A stretch of 64,000 nucleotides of DNA from Dipteris shenzhenensis (Eukaryota; Polypodiophyta; Polypodiopsida; Gleicheniales). The stretch lies in the NCBI GenBank assembly GCA_047967505.1, contig CM106541.1, one strand, 5' to 3'. The translations under genes and the position numbers were made by a program. The notes under the pieces are model-generated. The model made no database searches, was not told the origin of the DNA, and saw only the letters and a program-made list of their open reading frames with translations. Numbering within the stretch: position 1 is the stretch's first letter; every line of letters starts with the position of its first letter. This document shows positions 1 through 9,761 of the stretch, in pieces.

Positions 1-560
1 GGTTTACCAACAGTAGATCCGCTTCCATCCGTCCCTCCTCACTTAACAACAGTGTGACCAGATCAGTGAACTCAAGACCTTCTGAATTAACCCGTAAAAT
101 TTGAACCAACTCCGGATACTTGTTAGATAGAGCCAAGAAAATAATATTGCTTCCTCATCTACCTTAGAGCCAAGGGCACTTCATTCCTTTAACAAAGATT
201 GTACGCTATTCAAACACGTACAAAGACCTTTGGATTCCTTCATATGAAAACTGAAAAGCTCCTGCTTCAAGAATGCTTTTAAATTCCTTATTTTTGTGCC
301 GAATAGAGACTCCACTATCGTCCAATTGTCCAGTACTATTTTTATTCATGACCCAAGGCCTTACCCAATATTTCAACAGCTTTCTCTTTGCTCTGCTCCC
401 AAGTGGGTATCTTGTCTACCTCGTTGCCAGTGCTTTTAGGCTTCTCCTTTGTTCCAGACACGGTGCTCCATAGCCCTTTTTCCATGAAATGTAGATGAGT
501 TGACAATTGCCAAGCAGCAACATTCAGGCCATTTAACCTTAGAACCGAGCTCTCTATTGA
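1..560 (-). pseudogene. Ty1/copia gag fragment (minus strand)
   Basis: Read on the minus strand from about 560 to 1, the translation follows the UBN2-type copia gag: LNGLNVAAWQLSTHLHF, MEKGLWSTVSGTKEK, then LKAFLKQELFSFHMKESKG and YPELVQILRVNSEG with LLSEEGRMEAD. These match the usual order of nucleocapsid-precursor blocks in copia gag. In-frame stops (after GKALGHE and LLKE) and a frame change show it is dead. It runs off the left end of the window. Its 5' LTR and primer site appear to be the ones at 6699-7470: removing the 721-6678 insertion leaves about 176 nt between primer site and gag, the usual copia spacing. Confidence 0.7.
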
Positions 561-1518
561 CTTATCTATTGCAAGGATTCATTTGCAATAGACCAAGGTG
601 CCTTTGATGAATGCGCCAAGAACTGAAACTGATGAGAATAACTTTGTACAAGCTCTCAAGCTCTCACAAGTCCTCCTGAAGGATTCTCACAACCTTTTTG
701 AATCTACTCTACACCTCACATGTCACGAGGATGTGAAATTATGGGAGTTTTGATTTGCGGCTCCTGTAATTTGTGCTTGACTGCCTTGAGTCTTTGGGAC
801 GCGAGGGTCCGGCCATGGGGCGGGACTTGGGGAGTTAAAATTCCCTAGTGGGCCCTTGGAAATAGTGAATATGCGCCTAATTACTATGCAATGAATTCCT
901 AGGGCCAGAGTGTGCAACAGGGGGCCAAAAGAGTGGTGCAATTAAAAATTGCTATTTTTAGCACAAGGTTCTAAAAAGAGGGGGAGAGCCCTTCTTTTGG
1001 ACTCAGAAGCCCAAAATCAGTTCCAAAAGGAGCTAGATGATCAGTTGGGAGCTGCCAGAGCTTGCCAGGTGCGGCTAGAGCCAAATCGTCATCTACCAGG
1101 AGCTTCCAGAGCTTGCGAGGGAAAATCGCCATCAGCCAGGGCCAATTCCAGTGCATCCAGGGCCTGCCAGAGGAAATCGCACCTGATCCAGGAGCCTGCT
1201 CCAGATTGCGAGTTCAGCCAGGGTGTCTTTTCCAGATTGCGATTTCATCTCAGGGTCTTCCGGGCTCTGCCAGGTGACTGCGACTTGTTCCAAGGCTTTT
1301 CAAGGTGTTTCTAGGTTGTCCAGGTGATTGTAGAAGTTTGCGATTTGCTTTTTCAGGCTTTCGAGGCTCTACAGGAGATTTCAACCTAATTTCTGGAGCC
1401 TTCTGGGTGTTGTTGTTGATTTTGGTAACTTTCCAAGCGTGGGTGTTCTCTTCTAAGCTGCTTTTCTCTGCAAGATTTAGGGTTTTCGAGTCGTGGTGAC
1501 CTATCTTCTATGGATACT
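534..1518 (+). repeat. Left arm of ~1-kb inverted repeat
   Basis: This segment matches 3891-4926 in inverted orientation. It covers about 187 bp of copia leader (534-720) and the first ~800 bp of the LTR. It ends almost exactly where the direct 3' LTR remnant takes up the sequence (1521, matching 6054). Confidence 0.8.
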
Positions 1519-2169
1519 AGGTAGAGGAAGGCTTGCTTTTGCCGTTCCCTGATTGATTGTTGGCTAGTTATTGCGTTTGGGTTTCTTTCCTTGTGAAGAT
1601 AGGTTGATTCTTGCTGTTGGGCAGAGGTCAGAGAGGCTATAGATTGAGGCGACCTGTTTGAAGGTGCTTTGTCGATTGATTGCACCAGAGTTTGGCTGTT
1701 GAGGGCTTTGTCTTGTAGTTGTTTAGCCGTGTTTGGCTGGTTGGGCACTCGGTTGTGGAATTACAGATGTGGCACAGACAGTGGATGCTTTTGGGGTCTC
1801 TGTTGCACACTTTGGTTGGCTGAGGATATAGGATTGTCTAGTGACTGGATGTCATTTCACTGTTTGGAGTTGAGCAGGGAATTATAGGGTGGGTTGGACG
1901 AGAAGTCTGCGGGTGTTGGTTTTGCCTGTGGTGCAGCTTCCCAGAGACCTTTGTAATCAGCCGCTTGGCTTCAAATGAATGGTTAAATAAAGACCGCAAG
2001 GGGCGCCAACGTTTGGGCCCAATCGGTGTCCTTGTTTCTGAGTAGGAGCGCTCTAGCTCCCTTGTGATATGATCTGTGCTGCATATTTATTTGTGAAATT
2101 ACTGTGTATGCTGTAATTAAGTGGATCCTACCACCCTTTATGTTGTTGAGGCTGGTTTGAGTGGTTTCA
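721..2169 (+). repeat. 5' LTR of the gag-only element
   Basis: It starts TGTCACGAGG and ends GTTTCA. Its 1521-2169 part repeats, with small indels, at 6054-6678. Its 721-1518 part repeats inverted at 3891-4738. Short ORFs inside it, on both strands, have no recognisable product and recur only because the LTR recurs. Confidence 0.7.
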
Positions 2170-2239
2170 TTGCCGGGATCCACTTAACTTCTTCAAGAGG
2201 GGAGCCTGTGGTTGGCTTGTTGCAAGTCCAGCAGACTAG

Positions 2240-3850
2240 GTGAAGAAGACAGCATACTGTTTAGTAAATACGTCTCACAGGGAGAGATCTCTGAGTCTTA
2301 TTGGAGAGGAAGAGGTAGAGCGGATGTCTCAGTCTTATGACGATGACAAGGGTGCAAGAGAGGAGTCCCAGCATGTTGCTGAGCATCAGGATGATCGGTC
2401 TGATGAGGAGGATGTGGAATTATTTAGGGCATAGATGCAGAGTTTCATGAGTGCTTTGACGCAGTTCACATAGGATCCTCGCTTCCAGAAGATGATGAAT
2501 TCTAATGTGCAGCCGAAGAAAAGGAAGCCCGTTGATGGGGATAGGGATGTTGAAGCTAACAAGAGACCAGATGTTTGCTTTCAGGGTCAGCTCTCTCAAA
2601 ACCTCTATGGTCAGCAGCAGCCTCATGCTATTCCGGGGCCAACTCAAGGTAATAATTTTCAGTCCATGGTTTCCGGACAGCAAGGAGTTATGGCAAACAC
2701 CCGGTGCAATCAGGTTATTTTGGTGGTGGTTCAGTGTTTCAAGCTATGGTCAGCCCACAAGCCCAATTTTCGGGTATGCCTGCTAGTCAAACAGTTGGGT
2801 TTCAGCCTAGTTTACAACCCATGGGACAGAATATGATGTATGCAAATGTTGGAGCAGCCACAGGGATGCAAACATGTATGCCTAATGCAACAGCAGGTAA
2901 CCTTGGTTTGGGAAATATGCAAAATATGGGTGGTGATCTGAATAATACAGCTTTTCCCAATGTTGGTATTGTGGGAGATAGAGTGAGTGCTGTTGTCCCT
3001 TTTGCCCAGGCACCTGTATATGATAATTTGGCACCTCAAGGGAATATGAAAGACTTTAAAGAGGCTGGTGCAGCAATAAAATTTGATACATTTAGTGGGT
3101 TGGAGGATAAACTTAAGGCCTTGACCTTTTTGCAACAGTTTGATTTAGCCTACACAGGAGGGAATTTCAGAGTGTCATCCAAAACACGCTGGGCTGCAAG
3201 TTTTCGAAAGGGGAATGCACTTCAGTGGTGGGCCACTATGCTCTTGCAAAGCACCGCACCAAACACGTGGGTAGGATTCAAGCAGGTGTTTTCAGCTGCG
3301 TGGCTTACCACGACTTTTGAAGTGGATATCATGACTACTTGGCATGAGCTGAATTCCAATAATTGCCGTAATTTAGAGGAGTATAAGAGCAAATTTTGGG
3401 TGGCTTTGTTGCCTGTTAGCTCCTACTGGATTGTTTCTTTCATTGAGCAGGTTGAGAAATATTGCTGCGGGCTGCCTAAGGAGTTGAGAGACTACTGCAC
3501 AAAGACTAAAGTTTCCAATATGTCTAAGCTTATCGAGAATGGTAGCACGGCATATGCTTTGATGCAAGGGAGGACTTCTGGGTTCAAAGGTGGTCAGAAG
3601 CATGATACCGATCCGGTGAAGGACGAGAGGAAGAATGGATCTCGCGGGGATAAGTGTGATAGAAAAGCTAATCGTCAAAATGATGAATGTAATTGTTTGT
3701 CTCCAGAGGAACGACGCGCTTTATATGAAGCTGGCAAATGCTTTATTTGCAAAGAGGAGGGACATTGGTCTAGAGATTGTCGGAACCGTAAGAGGAAGGA
3801 GGCAACTAGTGACACGGATAAGCCACGAATGATGTATGTTATACGGTTTG
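2240..3850 (+). pseudogene. Ty3/gypsy-type gag with CCHC knuckle, broken
   Basis: The reading frame opens at 2240 (acidic N-terminus), meets in-frame TAG codons near 2432 and 2472, continues from 2492, then needs a one-base shift near 2705 to reach the main frame. The main part holds a retrotransposon capsid domain (FDTFSGLEDKLKALTFLQQF, WAASFRKGNALQWWA, NLEEYKSKF) and a zinc knuckle CFICKEEGHWSRDC spaced CX2CX4HX4C. After about 3850 the open frame runs on into inverted LTR sequence and ends at 4056, so the last ~65 codons are not gag. No protease, reverse transcriptase or integrase follows. The product would have packaged element RNA. Confidence 0.75.
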
Positions 3851-3890
3851 CAGGATGGTGTTTTCCCTGCTTCTTTTGGATGCTAGCCAC

Positions 3891-4926
3891 AGTATCCATA
3901 GAAGATAGGTCACCGAGGCTGGAAAACCCTAGATCCTGCAAAGAAAATATGATTTTGCTCTGGCACAACCCCAAAAGCAGCTTAGAAGAGAACAACCACG
4001 CCTGGAAAGTTACCAAAATCAGCAGCAACACCCAGAAAGCTCCAAAAATTAGGTGAAAATCTCCTGCAGAGCCTCGAAAGTGTGAAAAAGCAAATCGCAA
4101 TCTTCTACAGCCACCTAGATAGCCTGGAAAAGCCTTGAACCAGGTCGCAATCACCTTACAGAGCCCGGAAGACCCTGAGATGAAATCGTAGTCTGGAAAA
4201 CACACCCTGTTTGAACTCGCAATCTGGAGCAGGCTCTTGGATCAGGTGCGATCTCCTCTGGCAGGCCCTGGGTGCACTGGAATTGGCCCTGGTTGATGGC
4301 GATTTTCCCTCGTAGGCTCTGGAAGCTCCTGGCAGATGACGATTTGGCTCTAGCAGCGCCTGGCAAGCTCTGGCATCTCCAAACTGATGATCTATTCTCA
4401 CAGGGCATTATTCACTCATGTACTGCTCGTATTGGAACTGATTTTGGGCTTCTGAGTCCAAAAGAACGGCTCTTTCCCTCTTTTTAGAACCCTGTGCTAA
4501 AAGTAGCAATTTTTAATTGCACCACTCTTTTGGTCCCCTGTTGCACACTTTGGCCCAAGGAATTAATTGCCTAGTAACTGGGTGCATATTCACTATTTCC
4601 AAGGGCCCACTAGGGAATTTTAACTCCCCAAGTCTCACCCCATGATCGGACCCTTGCATCCCAGAGGCTCAAGGCAGTCACGCACAAATTACAGGAGCCG
4701 CAAATCAAAACTCCCATAATTTCACGTCCTCGTGACATGTGAGGTGTAGAGTAGACTCAAAAAGGTTGTGATCCTTCAGGAGGACTTGTGAGAGCTTGAG
4801 AGCTTGTACAAAGTTCTTCTCATCAGTTTCAGTTCTTGGTCGCATTCATCAAAGGCACCTTGGTCTATTGCAAATGAATCCTTGCAAGAAAGCTAAGTCA
4901 ATAGAGAGCTCGGTTCTAAGGTTAAA
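3891..4926 (-). repeat. Right arm of ~1-kb inverted repeat, including host flank copy
   Basis: This is the reverse complement of 534-1518 with scattered differences. The part at 4741-4926 copies the copia leader that flanks the insertion on the left. The inverted copy therefore carries DNA from outside the element. Confidence 0.8.
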
Positions 4927-4929
4927 CTC

Positions 4930-5417
4930 ACAATTTGCAACAGGCTCCTGGATCAGGTGCGATTTCCTCTGGCAGGCCCTGGATGCACTGGAGCTGACCC
5001 TAACTGATGGCGATTTTCCCTCGCAGGCTCTGGAAGCTTCTGGCATATGACGATTTGGCTCTAGCAGCTCTTGGCAGGCTCTGGCAGCTCCCAACTAATG
5101 ATTTGGCTCCTTCTAGAACTGATTTTGGACTTCTAAGTCCAAAAGAAGGGCTCTCTCTCCCTTTTTAGAACCCTGTGCTAAAAATAGCAATTTTTAATTG
5201 CACCACTCTTTTGGCCCCCTGTTGCACACTTTGACTCTAGAATTAATTGCCTAGTAACTGGGCGCACATTCACTATTTCCAAGGACCCACTAGGGAATTT
5301 TAATTCCCCAAGTCCCACCCCATGGCCAGACCCTCGCGCCGCAGAGGCTCAAGGCAGTCATGCACAAATTACGGGAGTCGCAAATGAAAAGTCCCATAAT
5401 TTCATGTCCTCTTGACA
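4930..5417 (-). repeat. Second inverted partial LTR copy
   Basis: It reads in the same direction as 4200-4738, and inverted relative to 721-1210. Its minus-strand start TGTCAAGAGG at 5417 is the LTR terminus. The copy ends abruptly near 4930 next to the host-flank copy. Confidence 0.75.
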
Positions 5418-6053
5418 GAGCCCCCCCTTGAAAGAAGGCAAGCGTTCGTGATTGCATTAATTACCTGCAAAAGAAAACCAAGTGGAAACACTACAATGTT
5501 TGTTAGGCAAAAGACAAGCAAACATTCCACATACATGCATACATGCGCTCACAAACAATATGCTCCCCACGATGTCCGATCCACCTCACATGGGCCATTC
5601 CTAACGACCCACTGCCAGTGGTACAATATGAGCATATGTAAACACTTAATGCATGCACATAGATACTCAGACTGTACTTCCCAGGGATAGTTCATGCATG
5701 CTTTACTCATCTATGGCCATCTCTTCAGACCCACACTAGTGGTACATCATGAACATCCGAAGTATTGCAGATCACCAACAGTGCATATACGATTTGTAGA
5801 GCTAGAGATAACAAATACGTATAGCACTGCAAACCAAGCGACTAGTACACCCAATGTGACTAGTACACCACGTACATCACGGCCAATGATGCACGACATA
5901 GACCACTTCCAGGAATTGCGCATCCGAAACCAACGTCTAGGGAAATCCATTCTCTTTTTGTCGAAACCACATGACAAAAAATAGCATTCCCATCTTATCA
6001 AATCCTCATGACAAGAATAACATGTATAGTTTACTGAAACCTCATGGCAAAAA
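5418..6053. other. Unassigned 636 bp inside the rearranged element
   Basis: No convincing coding sequence or LTR match. It contains a C run near 5420 and loosely repeated CATGACAA-type motifs near 5970-6050. Two open frames here (5412-5690, 5694-5984) lack any recognisable protein pattern. Confidence 0.4.
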
Positions 6054-6678
6054 TAGAAGAAGGCTTGCTTTTGCCGTTCCCTGATTGGTTGCTGGCTAGT
6101 TTGCGTTTGGGTTTCTTTTCTCGTGAAGAAAGGTTGATTCTTGCTGTTGGGCAGTGGTCAGAGAGGCTATAGATTGAGACGACCTGTTTGGAGGTGCTTT
6201 GTCGATTGATTGCACCAGAGTTTGGCTGTTGGGGGCTTTGTCTTGCAGTTGTTCAGCCGTGTCTGGCTGGTTGGGCACTTGGTTGTGCAATTGTAGGTGT
6301 GGCACAGACAATGGATGCTTTTGGGGTCTCTGTTGCACGCTTTGGTTGGCTGAGGATATAGGATTGTCTAGTGACTGGATGCCATTTCACTATTTGGAGT
6401 TGAGTAGGGAATTACAGGGTGGGTTGGACGGGAAGTCTGTGGGCGTTGGTTTGCCTGTGGTGCAACTTCCCAAAGACCTTTGTAATCATCCGCTTGGCTT
6501 CAAATGAATGTTAAATAAAGACCGCAAGGGGCGCCAACGTTTGGGGCTAATCGGTGTCCTTGTTTTTGAGTAGGAGCGCTCTAGCTCCCTTGTGATTTAA
6601 TCTGTGGTGCATATTTATTTGTGAAATTACTGTGTATGCTTTATCCTACCACCCTTTACGTTGTTGAGGCTGGTTTCA
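6054..6678 (+). repeat. 3' LTR remnant (second half only)
   Basis: It matches 1521-2169 with a deletion near 6643 and without a 9-bp internal repeat near the end. The terminal GGTTTCA is followed by the TCACA target duplication. Confidence 0.75.
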
Positions 6679-6698
6679 TCACAACCCCTGAGTACCCA

Positions 6699-6712
6699 GC
6701 TCTGATACCAAA
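6699..6712 (-). other. Copia primer binding site (initiator Met tRNA), minus strand
   Basis: The complement of 6699-6710 is TGGTATCAGAGC, the standard plant copia primer binding site. Two bases separate it from a candidate LTR end CTATCA at 6713 (minus-strand reading). This anchors the 5' LTR of the minus-strand copia to the right of 6712 and its gag to the left. Confidence 0.75.
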
Positions 6713-7017
6713 TGATAGAAATCACGACGGAATTGTTAAGAGCTTCACTCAAAATGCTTCAAATAAAATGAGCGCTCACTTAAGACAAAACCTTTTGATA
6801 AAACACATTATAAATGATTCAAAAATGGGACATAGAAACACTTGACATAGTGCAGCTCAATGACCCCCTTACAAGATAAAGACCGACTCTGAATTTGTAT
6901 GATTGGAAACATTCTAGTCTTTACAAAGGTGTATATATATATAATATTAGCTCAATGACCCCCTTACAAGATAAAGACCGACTCTGAATTTGTATGATTG
7001 GAAACATTCTAGTCTTT

Positions 7018-7070
<53 letters not shown>

Positions 7071-7470
7071 CACAACCAGAAGATGAATAGAACTAGAATG
7101 ACTCTTATCGATCTTTGCTGCAAAAATGTACATCACAGCCAGGCCCGAGGCCAGAAAAGAAGGCAAGAGACTGCCATCTCTTCGATTTAGTAGGAGCCAC
7201 GACCTTCTCCACCCTGAACTACTAGTCAAGTCATCATGTATTGCTACTTGGTGTCCATGCTACTGCTAGTTGTCATGCCCACATTTAATGAGCCAATCAC
7301 GCGTACCAAAACTCCACATAGAAGACCCAATCAAAGATGAAATGTCCACGTCAAGCCACTGATTATTCATGGGATTTCCGCCTCTTCCAGCCTTAGCAAG
7401 AGAAAACGCGCCCATGAGGGAATAACCCAACAGTGGGATGATTATAACAGGGTGTTCTGCTTTTGACACT
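6713..7470 (-). mobile_element. Probable copia 5' LTR (minus strand), outer end not fixed
   Basis: The minus-strand LTR must begin somewhere right of the primer site and end at 6713 (...CTATCA). I could not identify its outer TG end with certainty. Nothing coding is seen here. The stretch holds a 95-bp tandem duplication and a TA dinucleotide run, given separately. The 7470 limit is a guess. Confidence 0.4.
6854..7064. repeat. 95-bp tandem duplication and TA microsatellite
   Basis: AGCTCAATGACCCCCTTACA begins at 6854 and again at 6949. Each unit ends in a TA run. The second run, at about 7024-7064, is an uninterrupted TA array of roughly 40 bp. Confidence 0.85.
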
Positions 7471-7920
7471 ATCTTCACTCCTATGTACTTTCAAATACCT
7501 TGGATGATTATAAGAGGGTGTTTGTTGACTCCTCTCAAATTACGGGCTCCATTTCAGAATTCGTGATTCCCTTTAAAGGCTCGCATTTGGAGATTTTGCA
7601 TATGGGCCATCATTTATTCTCCTCAAGTGGTCTTCATAAGTGGGTTGTTTTCTTGCCCCCTTTTTGGGGAGTTCATCTGTGATATTTAAATTCCCTAGAT
7701 GCTTGGTGGATCGACTGTATTCGTGTTTGATACTGTGTCTGCTTATTTGGTTTATTTTTACCGGTTTGTGCTGCATGCAAATGACTTTAAGTCTAGTGCC
7801 ATGGAGATATCATCCCATTGCAGTTGGTGAGTTATGAATACTTGAGCTTAGGGATGGTTGAAATATTGTTAGTAGAGCTGAAGTATCTATATTTTAAAGG
7901 TAATATTGTTATCTTGACAG
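7471..7920. other. Upstream intron sequence before VPS13 exon 1 of the window
   Basis: A 20-bp sequence (GGATGATTATAA...AGGGTGTT) occurs near 7436 and again near 7501. No VPS13 coding segment or transposon protein was recognised. The stretch ends in a normal acceptor (cttgacag) at 7920. Confidence 0.5.
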
Positions 7921-9761
7921 GAGGCCGAGCTGGCATTGCTTGAGGCAAAGGACAAGAAGATAGCCAAACCAGAAACTGTATGTCATCTGTAAGCCATATA
8001 TGACGTGTCAAGTTTTCTTGCAAACTATTGCTAAGATGACCTTGAGGCAGGTGTTATCTCAACTTGATGACAAGCTATGCATCCCACAGGAAGACGACCT
8101 ACTTACTCTTTGTAATATTGATGCATGGCTCTGCATCTTCAATCATTTTGTCATTAATTGCTGGCCAAGGTGAAATAAAAGACAAATTTACCACCTGTAA
8201 ATGATGTGGTCACCCCTTTTCATTGCATCACCCCTTTTCATTACATTAAAAAATTGTTTGATAGTCCAGAATCTAAAACTTTTGGTTCTTTTTTCCGTTT
8301 GCTGCTAGGAGAGTGCATGTCATGATAAATGAAACCTATGTCTCACTTTTAGCATGTACAAAATGAAGAGCCAATATCTTTAAAAACCTCGATTGGCCTT
8401 AAGGGGAGGTCTGCTCGTGACTCAATCGAAAATTCATTTTTCCTTGTAATGTAAGACTAGCTGAATTTAATTCTACACACAAGCAGCGTATGCTTAACCC
8501 TGCCCCCCCTCCAAAAATAAATAAATAAATATAAAATCCATTTTGTTTTGTAGTTTAAGATAACTGTCTCTACATGCATTCAGGCACACCCATGCATGCA
8601 TGTGTGTGCATACATGTAGACATGCATGCACATGCACTCTCTCTTAGTTTTTCTTCTTTGTCCTTCCCCCAATTCTTCATGTGCATTGCCCAATCCTTCA
8701 TGTCAAGATATTCGATATCCTTACACACTGGTTGGCATTTAAAGATGGAAGACTGAATTTTGTCACTTTAATTGGTTTTTTTGATGCGCTTCTTGCTTTT
8801 TACAGAAGTTGTTTTAATTAGTGTTGGGTGCTTAAAAACTAGTACCAGAAAAAGTGTTGTAAGGTGTAGAAGCAAAGATTGACTGCTAACATCTACTGTC
8901 CTTTTACGTTTTTAGTCTGCAGAAACAAGCTCATGGCTGGGTTCTCTCATTGCAACAATCGTTGGCAACTTGAAGATTTCGATCACAAATGTGCACATTC
9001 GCTATGAAGACAGTATAAGGTCCATTTTGTTTTGTGCTTGACAATTTTGTGAATTACAATGAGATAGTTATGCTTTAGCTTGTAGATTCTTCCAGCTTGT
9101 CAAGGATGCATGCTTCATAAATGGTATCAACAGCTAGATATATATACCTTCATCCAATCTTACAAATTTTTAAAAAATATAGATACTAGAATATAAGCTC
9201 TCATTGTTCTTTTGTTCGACTTACAATAAAATTTTTTTTTGTAACATTGGATATATTCTAGTCTTGTGAAATTATATACATACTACTGCCAATGCCTGTG
9301 CTGTTAATGATTTTGGTTTGTGTACTAAGATTGTTACCCTTGGCATGGCGTGCTCAACTTTTGTGGGTTGTCTGTCATCATCAGCAACCCAGGAAAGCCT
9401 TTCTGTGCTGGAGTTACACTATCAAGGCTTGCTGCTGTGACAATAGATGACAATGCTAAGGAGACATTTGTGTCAACTGGGGCACTTGATAAACTCCACA
9501 AGGTTGTTAGTTACATCTAACCTTGGGCACGGGAGAGCTTGGTTTGTTGTTTGATTTCATAATGAAGGAATCCTTGGTTTTATCTTTATCTTGTCATCTT
9601 CTGTCTTTGAGCAAGGAGTTTAGGAGTGATTTGTGTATGCCTGCATTATTTCTTTGCAGTCTCTTCATTTGGAACGCTTTGCCATCTACCATGATTCAAA
9701 CGCCTCTCCTTGGAAAGTAGGCAAACAGTGGGAGGATATGACACCAAAGGAGTGGAGTGAG
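7921..9761 (+). CDS. VPS13: VPS13 exons 1-4 of the window (N-terminal chorein region)
   Basis: The exons are 7921-7977, 8916-9019, 9385-9502 and 9660-9761. The first is phase 0 and reads [19 protein letters not shown] between an acag acceptor and a gtatgt donor. The second contains [14 protein letters not shown] and VHIRYEDS and ends in phase 2. The third starts [19 protein letters not shown], which follows that serine codon. The fourth reads [14 protein letters not shown] to TPKEWSE. Order and content match the N-terminal lipid-channel segment of plant VPS13. The earlier ~140 residues (start methionine to the DRVFVLA-like block) were not found upstream, where only retroelement sequence and about 450 bases of unrecognised DNA are seen. 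Confidence 0.92.

Larger units (their letters stand above)
721..6678 (+). mobile_element. Gag-only LTR element nested in the copia, with TSD and rearranged 3' end
   Basis: The left end TGTCACGAGG at 721 is preceded by TCACA (716-720). The right end GGTTTCA at 6678 is followed by TCACA (6679-6683), a 5-bp target duplication. A 1449-bp LTR (721-2169) is followed by a gag-like gene and no pol. The 3' LTR is broken: only its last 625 bp (6054-6678) stand in direct orientation, and the matching first half occurs inverted at 3891-4738 and again, partly, at 4930-5417. The element sits in the untranslated leader of the minus-strand copia. It is probably a non-autonomous member of a Ty3/gypsy family, judged from its gag. 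Confidence 0.75.

Noticed and set aside
5412-5984. Two adjacent open frames of 92 and 96 codons
   Set aside because: No motif, low-complexity codon use, and location within a rearranged LTR element.
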